From the NCBI GenBank assembly GCA_910575585.1, contig CAJTGF010000003.1:133571-197570 (forward strand): DNA of 64,000 nt, written 5' to 3'. Within the stretch, counting starts at the first letter, position 1, and every line of letters starts with the position of its first letter. The translations under genes were made by a program, and so were the position numbers. Below the pieces are notes generated by a model. The model was not told the origin of the DNA. It saw nothing but the letters and a program-made list of their open reading frames with translations, and did no database searches. Source of the DNA: Clostridiaceae bacterium. Its GTDB lineage: Bacteria > Bacillota > Clostridia > Lachnospirales > Lachnospiraceae. Positions 1 to 7,351 of the stretch are shown piece after piece.

Positions 1-60
1 GTGGTGGCTAAAAAGGCGGAGGAAGTGTCCAGATTGCTGGGTTTTTTAGGAAAAAAGTAG
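1..60 (+). CDS. C-terminal end of a probable IclR-family regulator (partial)
   Basis: Only the last 19 codons lie in the window, ending in TAG. The peptide ends AEEVSRLLGFLGKK, which resembles the C-terminal helix of IclR-family effector domains (a typical ending is A-E-x-[IV]-S-R-x-L-G). IclR regulators such as KdgR commonly sit beside ketodeoxygluconate catabolic genes, and the next two genes are exactly that pathway. Assignment rests on a short peptide and on context, so it is tentative. Confidence 0.5.
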   Translation: MVAKKAEEVSRLLGFLGKK

Positions 61-69
61 GGAAAGTTA

Positions 70-98
70 TTGACAAAAAGGCCGGAAACAGTTAATAT
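70..98 (+). promoter_or_regulatory. Probable sigma-A promoter of the KDPG aldolase/KDG kinase operon
   Basis: TTGACA at 70-75 and TAATAT at 93-98 are separated by exactly 17 bp. They lie between the regulator's stop codon and the aldolase start at 166. A second possible -10 (TAGTAT, 101-106) overlaps downstream. An IclR-type operator would be expected nearby, but I cannot identify a clear palindrome. Confidence 0.5.
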
Positions 99-165
99 TC
101 TAGTATAAGAATCGTGTTTGCGAAAGATGATCGCATATACGAATTTGCAAAAGGAGAACAAAGCC

Positions 166-816
166 ATGAAAAAAGAAAACGTGTTAGCAAGGATGAAAGA
201 AGACTGCCTGGTGGCCGTGGTCCGGGCCAAGAATCTGGAGCAGGGCGAGAAAGTGGTTGACGCTATCATTGAGGGCGGTATCAACTTCATCGAGATCACC
301 ATGACCATGGACGAGGGCAACCCCATCGAATTTATCGCGGCCATGGTGAAAAAGTACAAGGACAATGACAAGGTAGTCATCGGAGCGGGAACGGTACTGG
401 ATCCGGAGACCGCAAGGCAGGTGATCCTGGCAGGAGCAAACTATGTGGTGAGTCCGGGACTGAACGTGGACACCATCAGACTGTGCAACCGCTATCGGGT
501 TCCCATGCTGCCGGGCGTTATGACTCCTACGGAGGCCATTACCGCCATGGAGGCAGGATGCGATATCATCAAGATCTTTCCGGGCAACATCGTGGGACCG
601 GCAGCCATCAGCTCCTTCAAAGGACCCCTTCCCCAGGGCGAGTTCATGCCGTCCGGCGGCGTTGACGTGGACAACGTGGACAAATGGATCAAGGCAGGCG
701 CTTACGCGGTAGGTACCGGTTCCAGTCTGACCAAGGGCGCCAAGACGGGAGATTTCGCGGCAGTGACGGCTAAGGCGAGAGAGTTTGTTGAGGCAGTGGC
801 AGCGGCGAGAAAGTAA
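166..816 (+). CDS. eda: KDPG / 2-keto-4-hydroxyglutarate aldolase
   Basis: A class I aldolase that splits 2-keto-3-deoxy-6-phosphogluconate into pyruvate and glyceraldehyde-3-phosphate, the last step of ketodeoxygluconate (uronate) breakdown in the cytoplasm. The protein of about 216 residues is normal for the family. It shows the TIM-barrel strands, with VIGAGTVLDPE, the FVVSPG-type motif (here YVVSPGLN), the PGVMTPTE segment and the Schiff-base lysine in DIIKIFPGN. ATG at 166 is preferred over the upstream in-frame ATG at 118 because AAGGAG (151-156) lies about 9 bp upstream of it. The PfkB kinase that supplies its substrate starts 50 bp downstream, so the two form an operon. Confidence 0.93.
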   Translation: MKKENVLARMKEDCLVAVVRAKNLEQGEKVVDAIIEGGINFIEITMTMDEGNPIEFIAAMVKKYKDNDKVVIGAGTVLDPETARQVILAGANYVVSPGLNVDTIRLCNRYRVPMLPGVMTPTEAITAMEAGCDIIKIFPGNIVGPAAISSFKGPLPQGEFMPSGGVDVDNVDKWIKAGAYAVGTGSSLTKGAKTGDFAAVTAKAREFVEAVAAARK

Positions 817-866
817 TCATGAAAACAGGCAGCACCAAAAGAGATATATAAAAGGAGAACGAACAA

Positions 867-1898
867 ATGGCAAAGATTGTAACCATGGGCGAGATCATGT
901 TGAGACTGTCCACACCTAACAACGAGAAATTTATCCAGGCAGACGAGTTTGATGTTAACTACGGCGGCGGCGAGGCCAATGTAGCCGTATCCCTGGCCAA
1001 CTACGGCCATGACGCCCAGTTTGTGTCAGCGGTTCCGGCCAACCCCATCGGAGAGTGCGCGGTGGCGGCTCTTAGAAAGTACAACGTAGGGACAAAGCAT
1101 ATTGCCAGAAGCGGCGAGCGTCTGGGCATCTACTATCTGGAGACAGGCTCCGCCATGAGAGCTTCCAACGTGGTCTACGACAGAGCTCACAGCTCCATTT
1201 CCACGGCAAAGCCGGAAGAGTTTGATTTTGACGCCATCTTTGAGGGCGCGGACTGGTTCCATTTTACCGGCATTACCCCCGCTGTCAGCGACGAGGCCAT
1301 TGCCCTGACCGAAGCTGCCTTAAAAGCTGCCAAGGCCCACGGCGTAACGGTTTCCGTTGACCTTAACTTCCGCAAGAAACTGTGGTCATCCGAGAAAGCT
1401 CAGAAGGTTATGACCAACCTGATGCAGTACGTTGACGTGTGCATCGGCAACGAGGAGGATGCGGAGAAGGTTCTTGGCTTTAAGCCCGGCAGCACGGATG
1501 TGACCTCCGGCGAGCTGGAACTGGCCGGCTATGTGGACATCTTCAATCAGATGGCTGACAAGTTCGGATTTAAATACATCATCAGCTCCCTGAGGGAGAG
1601 CCACAGCGCCTCCGACAACGGCTGGTCCGCCTGCATCATGGACGGAAAGACCAGGGAGTTCTATCATTCCAGAAAGTACCACATCACGCCTATCGTGGAC
1701 CGGGTAGGCGGCGGCGATTCCTTTGCGGCCGGACTGATCTGCGGCCTGGCCGACGGCAAGGACATGAAGGCGGCTCTGGAGTTTGCGGTGGCAGCCTCCG
1801 CACTGAAGCACACCATCCCCGGCGACTTTAACCTGGTGACCAGAGGAGATGTGGAGAATCTGGCAGGCGGCGACGGTTCCGGACGGGTACAGAGATAA
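867..1898 (+). CDS. kdgK: PfkB-family 2-keto-3-deoxygluconate kinase
   Basis: Ribokinase/PfkB-family sugar kinase of 343 residues. It is predicted to phosphorylate 2-keto-3-deoxygluconate with ATP, giving KDPG for the aldolase just upstream. Visible motifs are the substrate-binding N-terminal region with NYGGGEANVAVSLA and the C-terminal PfkB signature VDRVGGGDSFAAG, whose Asp is the catalytic base. An AAAGGAG ribosome site (851-857) precedes the ATG. A strong hairpin terminator follows 20 bp after the stop. Substrate is inferred from neighbours; other PfkB substrates are possible. Confidence 0.85.
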   Translation: MAKIVTMGEIMLRLSTPNNEKFIQADEFDVNYGGGEANVAVSLANYGHDAQFVSAVPANPIGECAVAALRKYNVGTKHIARSGERLGIYYLETGSAMRASNVVYDRAHSSISTAKPEEFDFDAIFEGADWFHFTGITPAVSDEAIALTEAALKAAKAHGVTVSVDLNFRKKLWSSEKAQKVMTNLMQYVDVCIGNEEDAEKVLGFKPGSTDVTSGELELAGYVDIFNQMADKFGFKYIISSLRESHSASDNGWSACIMDGKTREFYHSRKYHITPIVDRVGGGDSFAAGLICGLADGKDMKAALEFAVAASALKHTIPGDFNLVTRGDVENLAGGDGSGRVQR

Positions 1899-1918
1899 CC
1901 TGCAAAGCCTGGAATAGT

Positions 1919-1968
1919 AAAAAAGGACAGCTCCATGCTTGTAAAAAAGCAACAGGGCTGTCCTTTTT
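1919..1968 (+). terminator. Rho-independent terminator after the KDG kinase
   Basis: The arms AAAAAAGGACAGC (1919-1931) and GCTGTCCTTTTT (1957-1968) pair around a 25-nt loop and end in a T run. This separates the aldolase-kinase pair from the second kinase gene, which has its own ribosome site. Confidence 0.85.
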
Positions 1969-2002
1969 CAAAAGGCAGAAAAGGAAAGGAGTTACGTAAG
2001 CT

Positions 2003-3031
2003 ATGAAAGAGAAAAGAAACTTTGATCTGCTGACTTTGGGGCAGCTGCTGCTGCGCCTTTCCCCGCCAAACAATGAGCGTCTGGTGCGGGGCGATATCTT
2101 TGAGAAACAGGTGGGAGGAGCCGAGTTAAACGTGGCGGTGGGAGTGTCGCTGTTAGGACTCCACGCAGGCGTCATCTCCAAACTGCCTGCCCACGATATG
2201 GGAAACTTTATGAAAAGCAAGATCCGTTCTTACGGCATCAGCGACGACTATTTCCTGTACGACAATTCCCCTTCTGCCAGGGTGGGGATCTATTACTACG
2301 AAAACGGCGCCTATCCCAGAAAGCCAAAGGTGATCTATGACCGCAGCAACAGTTCCTTCTATTCCCTGACCATTGACGAAATACCAAAGGAAACCTACAG
2401 GGCCAGCCGGTGTTTCCACACCACAGGCATTACCCTGGCTTTAAATGAGACGATCCGGGATACGGCTGTGGAGATGATCAAGCGGTTTAAGGAAGCAGGG
2501 ACTTTGGTGTCCTTTGACGTAAACTTCCGGGGCAATCTGTGGACAGGAGAGCAGGCCAAGGAATGCATAGAGAGGATCCTTCCCTATGTGGATATCTTTT
2601 TCTGCTCTGAGGATACGGCCCGCCTTACGTTTAAGAAGACGGGAACGGCCAAGGAGATGATGAAGAGCTTTACCCAGGAGTATCCCATCTCCATAGTAGC
2701 TTCCACCCAAAGGGTGGTACACAGCCCAAAGAGGCACAGCTTTGGTTCCGTGATATACGACGCCGGGAAAAACCGGTACTATGAGGAAGAGCCGTATCAG
2801 GATATTGAGGTGGTGGACCGGATCGGCAGCGGGGACGCCTATATTTCCGGGGCCCTCTACGGGCTTCTCACCAGCGACTTTGACTGCGCTAAGGCCGTGC
2901 GGTACGGCAATGCCGCCAGCGCGGTTAAAAACACCATTCCCGGAGATCTCCCCTCCTCAGATCTGGAGGAGCTGGAGACTATCATCCGCGCCCACAGCCA
3001 GAAAGGGCCTCAGAGCGAGATGGCCAGATAA
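2003..3031 (+). CDS. Second PfkB-family sugar kinase, paralogue of the KDG kinase
   Basis: A 342-residue PfkB-family carbohydrate kinase clearly paralogous to the upstream kinase: both begin with a LRLS-PPNNE-type segment, share GGAELNVAVGVSLLG versus GGEANVAVSLA, and end with AASAVKNTIPGDL versus AASALKHTIPGDF. The catalytic signature VDRIGSGDAYISG is intact. It could use ketodeoxygluconate or a related keto-deoxy sugar acid. It has its own Shine-Dalgarno (GGAAAGGAG, 1983-1991), and a terminator separates it from the first pair, so it may be expressed independently. Substrate is not determined by the sequence. Confidence 0.8.
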   Translation: MKEKRNFDLLTLGQLLLRLSPPNNERLVRGDIFEKQVGGAELNVAVGVSLLGLHAGVISKLPAHDMGNFMKSKIRSYGISDDYFLYDNSPSARVGIYYYENGAYPRKPKVIYDRSNSSFYSLTIDEIPKETYRASRCFHTTGITLALNETIRDTAVEMIKRFKEAGTLVSFDVNFRGNLWTGEQAKECIERILPYVDIFFCSEDTARLTFKKTGTAKEMMKSFTQEYPISIVASTQRVVHSPKRHSFGSVIYDAGKNRYYEEEPYQDIEVVDRIGSGDAYISGALYGLLTSDFDCAKAVRYGNAASAVKNTIPGDLPSSDLEELETIIRAHSQKGPQSEMAR

Positions 3032-3039
3032 CGGCCGGA

Positions 3040-4062
3040 TCACAGCTGCAGTTTTAGATCCCCGTCGGCGATCCACCCTGCCTGTTTCAGGATTTTTCCA
3101 AATATCCAGGTAAGGACGGCAGGCAGGATGAAGCACACAAGAAGGATGCCGGCCCACACCCCGCCCCCTCCGTTCATGGCGGTGTACACGCCGATGGGGC
3201 CTACCAATCCGCAGGTTCCCATGCCGGAGCCGGCGGGGATATTCTCCAGGTGAAAAATTACGGTGGCTATGGGGCCGGTGACCATGGAAGCCAGGGTGGG
3301 AGGGATCCAGATCCTGGGGTTTTTTACAATATTGCCCATCTGGAGCATGGAGGTGCCAAGGCCCTGGGCCAGAAGGCCGCCAATGCCGTTTTCCCCAAAG
3401 CTTAAGACCGCAAAGCCCACCATCTGGGCGCAGCACCCGGCAGTGGCCGCTCCGCCGGCAAGGCCGTCAAGGCTTAACATGATGCAGATGGCGGCGCTGC
3501 TGATGGGAAGGGTCAGGGCAATGCCCATGAGAGCGGATACCAGGATGCCCATAAGGAAGGGCTGCATGTTTGTAGCGGTTTTTACCAGGCTGCCAAAGGC
3601 TGTCATAAAAGAGGAGACGCCGGGGCCGGCAAACCGGGCCGCGGCAACGCCGCAGATAATGGTGACGGCAGGGGTAATAAGGATATCCACCCGGGTTTCC
3701 TTGGACACAGCCTTGCCGGACTCCACGGCGGCGATAGCGGCCACAAAAGCTCCCACAGGCCCGCCCAGGGCATTGCCGGCGATGCCTGCGGTGGCGGCGG
3801 ACAAAAGGACCAGCTGGGGCGCCTGCAGGGCATAGGCAATGGAGACCCCCAGGGCGGCTCCGGTGGCTTCTTTGGCGTATTGGGAGATGATGTGAAAGGT
3901 TTCGAGGTTGGTCTTTTCGCCTAAGGTGGCGAAGATGGTACCGATGAGCAGGGAGGCAAAGAGGCCGAAGGCCATGGCTCCCATAGCGTCGATGAAATAG
4001 GTTTTAAGAGACGGATGAATATTCTTGCGTTCTAAAAACGCGTTTATACCGGTTGGTTTCAT
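3040..4062 (-). CDS. PTS EIIC_2-type integral membrane transporter
   Basis: A 340-residue polytopic membrane protein with about eight to ten hydrophobic segments rich in Gly and Ala (for example the stretches around residues 28-45, 80-110, 130-150, 165-190, 200-220 and 300-330). Its pattern matches the PTS_EIIC_2 family, a compact EIIC-like permease usually found without fused EIIA or EIIB domains. No PTS partner genes are in the window. It converges on the second sugar kinase, ending 8 bp from its stop. A GAGGAG ribosome site (minus strand, about 4070-4075) precedes the ATG, and a 163-bp inverted-repeat element begins 20 bp upstream of the start codon, so its native promoter has probably been displaced. 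Substrate unknown. Confidence 0.75.
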   Translation of the reverse strand: MKPTGINAFLERKNIHPSLKTYFIDAMGAMAFGLFASLLIGTIFATLGEKTNLETFHIISQYAKEATGAALGVSIAYALQAPQLVLLSAATAGIAGNALGGPVGAFVAAIAAVESGKAVSKETRVDILITPAVTIICGVAAARFAGPGVSSFMTAFGSLVKTATNMQPFLMGILVSALMGIALTLPISSAAICIMLSLDGLAGGAATAGCCAQMVGFAVLSFGENGIGGLLAQGLGTSMLQMGNIVKNPRIWIPPTLASMVTGPIATVIFHLENIPAGSGMGTCGLVGPIGVYTAMNGGGGVWAGILLVCFILPAVLTWIFGKILKQAGWIADGDLKLQL

Positions 4063-4082
4063 GTGTGTTCCTCCTCGTTGAT

Positions 4083-4245
4083 ATGTACGCTCGGAATCTC
4101 TCTTGCACCTGCCTTTGTGGATGATTTTCCGTCATATGCACATAAATTTAATCAACGTACGTTCCACGTACGCCTCGTAAGTTTATGCACATCTGACAAA
4201 AAATCATCTCACAAAATCAGGAACAAAGAGACTCCGAGAGTACAT
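4083..4245. mobile_element. 163-bp miniature inverted-repeat element, copy 1
   Basis: The ends are imperfect inverted repeats: ATGTACGCTCGGAATCTCT at the left and the complement of ATGTACTCTCGGAGTCTCT at the right. TGAT flanks both sides (4079-4082 and 4246-4249), as expected of a 4-bp target duplication. Inside are nested complementary segments (GATGATTTT with AAAATCATC, and a 'CATAAATTT' type arm with its complement) and two CGTACG palindromes, so the whole element can fold into a long hairpin. A second copy of the same length lies at 60571-60733, with about five mismatches by eye. It encodes no transposase and looks non-autonomous. Confidence 0.85.
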
Positions 4246-4406
4246 TGATAAAAAACTCCTGTAACGGCAGTTCCAGGTCTTTGGCAGGATGGGAGATATG
4301 CACACATTTGACTTCCCAGGGTCAAAGCAGTTTCTGTAATGTCCTTGATTTTACCATAGATCTGTGAAAATGCAATAGCATGTTAAAAAAATATCAAAAG
4401 CCGCGA

Positions 4407-4435
4407 TTGATTTACCGTAAGATTGGCAGTATAAT
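4407..4435 (+). promoter_or_regulatory. Promoter of the STM4015-STM4011-type operon
   Basis: TTGATT (4407-4412) and TATAAT (4430-4435) are spaced by 17 bp. Transcription would start near 4442, downstream of an in-frame ATG at 4380, which supports the ATG at 4473 as the true start of the first gene. The stretch 4250-4406 between the inverted-repeat element and this promoter shows nothing else that I recognise. Confidence 0.7.
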
Positions 4436-4472
4436 GAAGAAAACGATCAAACGGAATATGCAGGAGGTATTT

Positions 4473-5330
4473 ATGGGAAAAGCAAAGCGGTATCAGTATG
4501 ATTATGAGCAGTATGAGGACGGCAAAGGGCCAAAGACCATGGTGGAAGATATCCTGTCGGACCCGGAGTTTGGCCAGGTGACGGATCTGACCATCGGAAG
4601 CTGGGGCGACGCGTGCGGGGACAGCTGCCAGGATATCCTTGACGGGATCACAGACAACAAGGATCGGTTTGCCCATGTGGAGAAGTTGTTTGTGGGGGAT
4701 ATGGATTACGAGGAGTGCGAGGTCTCCTGGATCATGCAGGGGAATTACGGCAGGCTGTGGAAAGCGCTGCCGGGCCTTAAGGAGCTGACCATCAAGGGCA
4801 GTACGGATCTTATTTTGGGGGATGTGGAACACGAGAATCTGGAGTCTTTGACCATTATCTGCGGAGGTCTTGGCACGTCGGTGTTTGAGGAACTAAAACG
4901 GGCCAAACTGCCAAGCCTTAAAAAGCTGGTTTTGTACATAGGCATTGAAAATTACGGGTTTGACGGCACCAAAGACACGGTGAAGGCGTTTTTGGAGGAG
5001 TCGGATTTCCCAAACCTTGTCCATCTTGGCATTGAGGACAGCGAGATCCAGGACGATCTGGCGCAGGTGGCGCTGGAGAGCAAGTATATGAGCCGGATCC
5101 ACACCCTTGACCTTGCCAACGGGACGCTGACGGACAAAGGCGGGGCGCTGCTCCTTGAAAAGCTGCCCCAATTCCCCAACATCCAGGTTTTGGATGTCCA
5201 CTACCACTACATGTCCGACGGCATGGTGAAAAAACTTAACCAGCTTCCCATCCAGGTAGACGCCTCGGAACCCAATGAGGCGGAGGAGTACCACGGCGAG
5301 ATCTGGATGAACGCCATGCTGACGGAATGA
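4473..5330 (+). CDS. STM4015-family protein, leucine-rich-repeat-like
   Basis: A 285-residue soluble protein with no signal peptide. From about residue 90 it shows leucine-rich-repeat-like spacing (LKELTIKG, LESLTIICGG, LKKLVLYIG, LVHLGIEDSEI, IHTLDLANGTL, IQVLDVHYHYM), suggesting a curved binding scaffold rather than an enzyme. Family identity comes from this pattern together with the exact gene order that follows (ATP-grasp, sulfatase-fold, two radical SAM proteins), known from the Salmonella STM4015-STM4011 cluster. AGGAGG at 4462-4467 sits 5 bp before the ATG. The gene overlaps the next by 4 bp (ATGA). Function unknown; it may present or recognise the substrate of the set. Confidence 0.8.
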   Translation: MGKAKRYQYDYEQYEDGKGPKTMVEDILSDPEFGQVTDLTIGSWGDACGDSCQDILDGITDNKDRFAHVEKLFVGDMDYEECEVSWIMQGNYGRLWKALPGLKELTIKGSTDLILGDVEHENLESLTIICGGLGTSVFEELKRAKLPSLKKLVLYIGIENYGFDGTKDTVKAFLEESDFPNLVHLGIEDSEIQDDLAQVALESKYMSRIHTLDLANGTLTDKGGALLLEKLPQFPNIQVLDVHYHYMSDGMVKKLNQLPIQVDASEPNEAEEYHGEIWMNAMLTE

Positions 5331-6430
5331 GCCGTCTGATGCTTCTGGGGAACCCCGGGACAAAGCGGACCCGATATCTGGAAAAAGGGGCTGCCCTTTG
5401 GGGCGTTCAGCTATGCCTGTTAGACTGGAAAGAGTTTCCCAAAAACCTTCTGTCCCAGGACAGCGGGGCGGGACCGTTTTTTTTAAAGATTGATCCGCCG
5501 CTGTGGGACAGCTGCTGTCTGGAACAGCTTTCCGGGCTGACATGGGAGTACAAAGAAAACCTGATGGAGCTGGCGCGGCAGGGCAGCAGGGGGAAGATCT
5601 GTTTTTTCAATGATCCGAAGACCATAAAGGCGCTTTTGGATAAAAGGGGCTGTAAACGGCGGCTTCGGGAAATGGGGATCCCTGTGACAGAGGAGTTGGA
5701 GTTTTTTGACTGGGAAGGCGGCAAAAAGGAAGGACCAGGGCAGTATCCCCGGTTTTCAGACCTTCTTGACGCCATGAAAGATCAGGGGATATTCCAGGTT
5801 TTTTTAAAACCCAATTACGGATCCGGGGCGGCCGGGGTCATGGCTCTGCGGTGTGATCCTGCAAAAGGGCAGATGGTTCTTTACACCTGCGCCGCCAAAG
5901 ACTCGGAGACAGGCCGGCTAGTGAACACCAAAAGGCTTCGGCGGTTTGGGGACCGGCAGCAGGTAAGCGACATGGCGCAGCTGCTTTTAAGACAGGACTG
6001 CATTGCGGAACGATGGTATCCCAAGGCGGAGCATAATGGCCATTCTTATGATCTGCGGGTGGTGGTCCAGGACGGGGAAGTGGATTTTGCGCTGGCCCGT
6101 CTGTCAAAAGGTCCCATTACCAACCTGCAGCTAAATAACCGTCCTCTGAAAGCGGAGGAGCTGGGGCTTTCTGATTCGGTGTGGGACAGGGTGAGACAGA
6201 TCTGTCTGAAAGCTGCCGGGTGCTATCCGGGGCTTCGCAGCGCAGGGATCGACATCCTTCTGGAAAAAGGCAGCCTTCGGCCCAGAGTCATCGAGATGAA
6301 CGGACAGGGGGATCTGATTTACCAGGACATCTACGGGGAGAACCGGATCTACCAAAAGCAGGGAAAGATGATGAGGGAATGGCAAATGAGGAGACAGTGG
6401 GAGGACAGGATATGGAAGAATACATGTTAG
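5327..6430 (+). CDS. STM4014-family ATP-grasp-like protein
   Basis: A 367-residue protein with ATP-grasp features: a central FLKPNYGSGAAGVMAL segment (about residues 163-178) typical of the lysine and glycine-rich lid, a YDLRVVV strand, and a C-terminal GIDILLE...RVIEMNGQGDL resembling the metal-binding E-x-N motif. Such enzymes join an acyl-phosphate intermediate to an amine or similar nucleophile. The start ATG overlaps the upstream stop by 4 bp and the 3' end overlaps the sulfatase-fold gene by 19 bp, showing translational coupling. The substrate is not known for the family. The assignment also rests on conserved order with STM4015/STM4013/STM4012/STM4011. Confidence 0.8.
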   Translation: MSRLMLLGNPGTKRTRYLEKGAALWGVQLCLLDWKEFPKNLLSQDSGAGPFFLKIDPPLWDSCCLEQLSGLTWEYKENLMELARQGSRGKICFFNDPKTIKALLDKRGCKRRLREMGIPVTEELEFFDWEGGKKEGPGQYPRFSDLLDAMKDQGIFQVFLKPNYGSGAAGVMALRCDPAKGQMVLYTCAAKDSETGRLVNTKRLRRFGDRQQVSDMAQLLLRQDCIAERWYPKAEHNGHSYDLRVVVQDGEVDFALARLSKGPITNLQLNNRPLKAEELGLSDSVWDRVRQICLKAAGCYPGLRSAGIDILLEKGSLRPRVIEMNGQGDLIYQDIYGENRIYQKQGKMMREWQMRRQWEDRIWKNTC

Positions 6431-7329
6431 CGCAGGAAATGGACGGCGCGGCTAAGACCATGGGAAGCAAGAAAGACGGCGAGGTGCCTTTCCGCCTGTT
6501 GGCCTCTTCGGCCGCAAGGAAAGAGCCGTCTGTGGATATGAGCCGGGTCGTAGGGTGTATGGATATTCTGTTTATCTGCCTGGACACCCTGCGGTACGAC
6601 GTGGCGGTGAGGGAGGAGGAGAAAGGGACCACCAAGGTCCTTAACCGGTACGGAAGATGGCAGAAATGCCAGGCTCCGGGGAATTTTACATGGCCGTCCC
6701 ACCACGCCATGTTCTCCGGGTTTCTTCCGGCGCCCTGGGATTCCAAAAATGTGGCGGACCGGGAGCTGTTGTTTTTCCCCAAGCAGATCGGCCTGGGCAA
6801 TAAGGTTCCCAAAGGGGCATACGGCTTTTCGGGCAGCACCATTATGGAGGGGCTGGAAAAGGACGGGTACGATACGTGGTGCGTAGGCGGCGTGTCCTTT
6901 TTTGACAAGCGGTCCGACCTGGGCAAGGTGTTCCCCGGATATTTTCAGAAAAGCTACTGGCACCCTTCCTTTGGGTGCCAGGTGAAGGACAGCTTTAAAA
7001 ATCAGGTGGATCTTCTTTTGCGGAAGGCAAAAGAGGCGGAGGAGGAGAGGAAGATCTTTCTGTACCTGAACGTAGACGCCATCCACTATCCCAATTATTT
7101 TTATCTGGAGGCAGCGGACCACGACACCGTGGAAAGCCATGGGGCGGCGCTGCGGTACGTTGACGGACAGCTGGGAAGACTGCTTGACGGGTGGAAGGAG
7201 AAGCGGGGGGACGCCTTTGTCATCTGCTGCTCGGACCATGGGACGTGTTACGGGGAGGATGGGTGTCAGTTTCATGGGATCAATCATCCTGTGGTAAATA
7301 CGGTTCCCTACAAGCATTTTTTTCTGTGA
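6412..7329 (+). CDS. STM4013-family sulfatase/alkaline-phosphatase-fold hydrolase
   Basis: A 305-residue protein of the alkaline phosphatase/sulfatase superfamily. ILFICLDTLRYDVAV (about residues 52-66) supplies the first metal-binding Asp. NFTWPSHHAMFSGFLP (91-106) matches the nucleophile region, with Thr93 where sulfatases have formylglycine-forming Cys or Ser, so it is more like a phospho- or phosphoethanolamine-type transferase/hydrolase than a true sulfatase. A C-terminal CCSDHGTCYG plus HGINHP supplies further metal ligands. The start at 6412 is chosen because GGGAGG (6399-6404) lies 7 bp upstream; ATG 6379 is possible. No signal peptide, so it is likely cytoplasmic. Substrate unknown. 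Confidence 0.8.
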   Translation: MEEYMLAQEMDGAAKTMGSKKDGEVPFRLLASSAARKEPSVDMSRVVGCMDILFICLDTLRYDVAVREEEKGTTKVLNRYGRWQKCQAPGNFTWPSHHAMFSGFLPAPWDSKNVADRELLFFPKQIGLGNKVPKGAYGFSGSTIMEGLEKDGYDTWCVGGVSFFDKRSDLGKVFPGYFQKSYWHPSFGCQVKDSFKNQVDLLLRKAKEAEEERKIFLYLNVDAIHYPNYFYLEAADHDTVESHGAALRYVDGQLGRLLDGWKEKRGDAFVICCSDHGTCYGEDGCQFHGINHPVVNTVPYKHFFL

Positions 7330-7351
7330 AGACGGAGAAGAGGGCGTTTTT

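Noticed and set aside
118..165. Upstream in-frame ATG extending the aldolase by 16 residues
   Set aside because: No ribosome site, and the extension is outside the family's normal N-terminus, whereas ATG 166 has a good AAGGAG.
4063..4248. Short open frame of about 61 codons through the 163-bp element, also present in copy 2 (60500-60763)
   Set aside because: The shared peptide arises from shared palindromic DNA; it has no ribosome site and starts in the flanks, which differ between copies.
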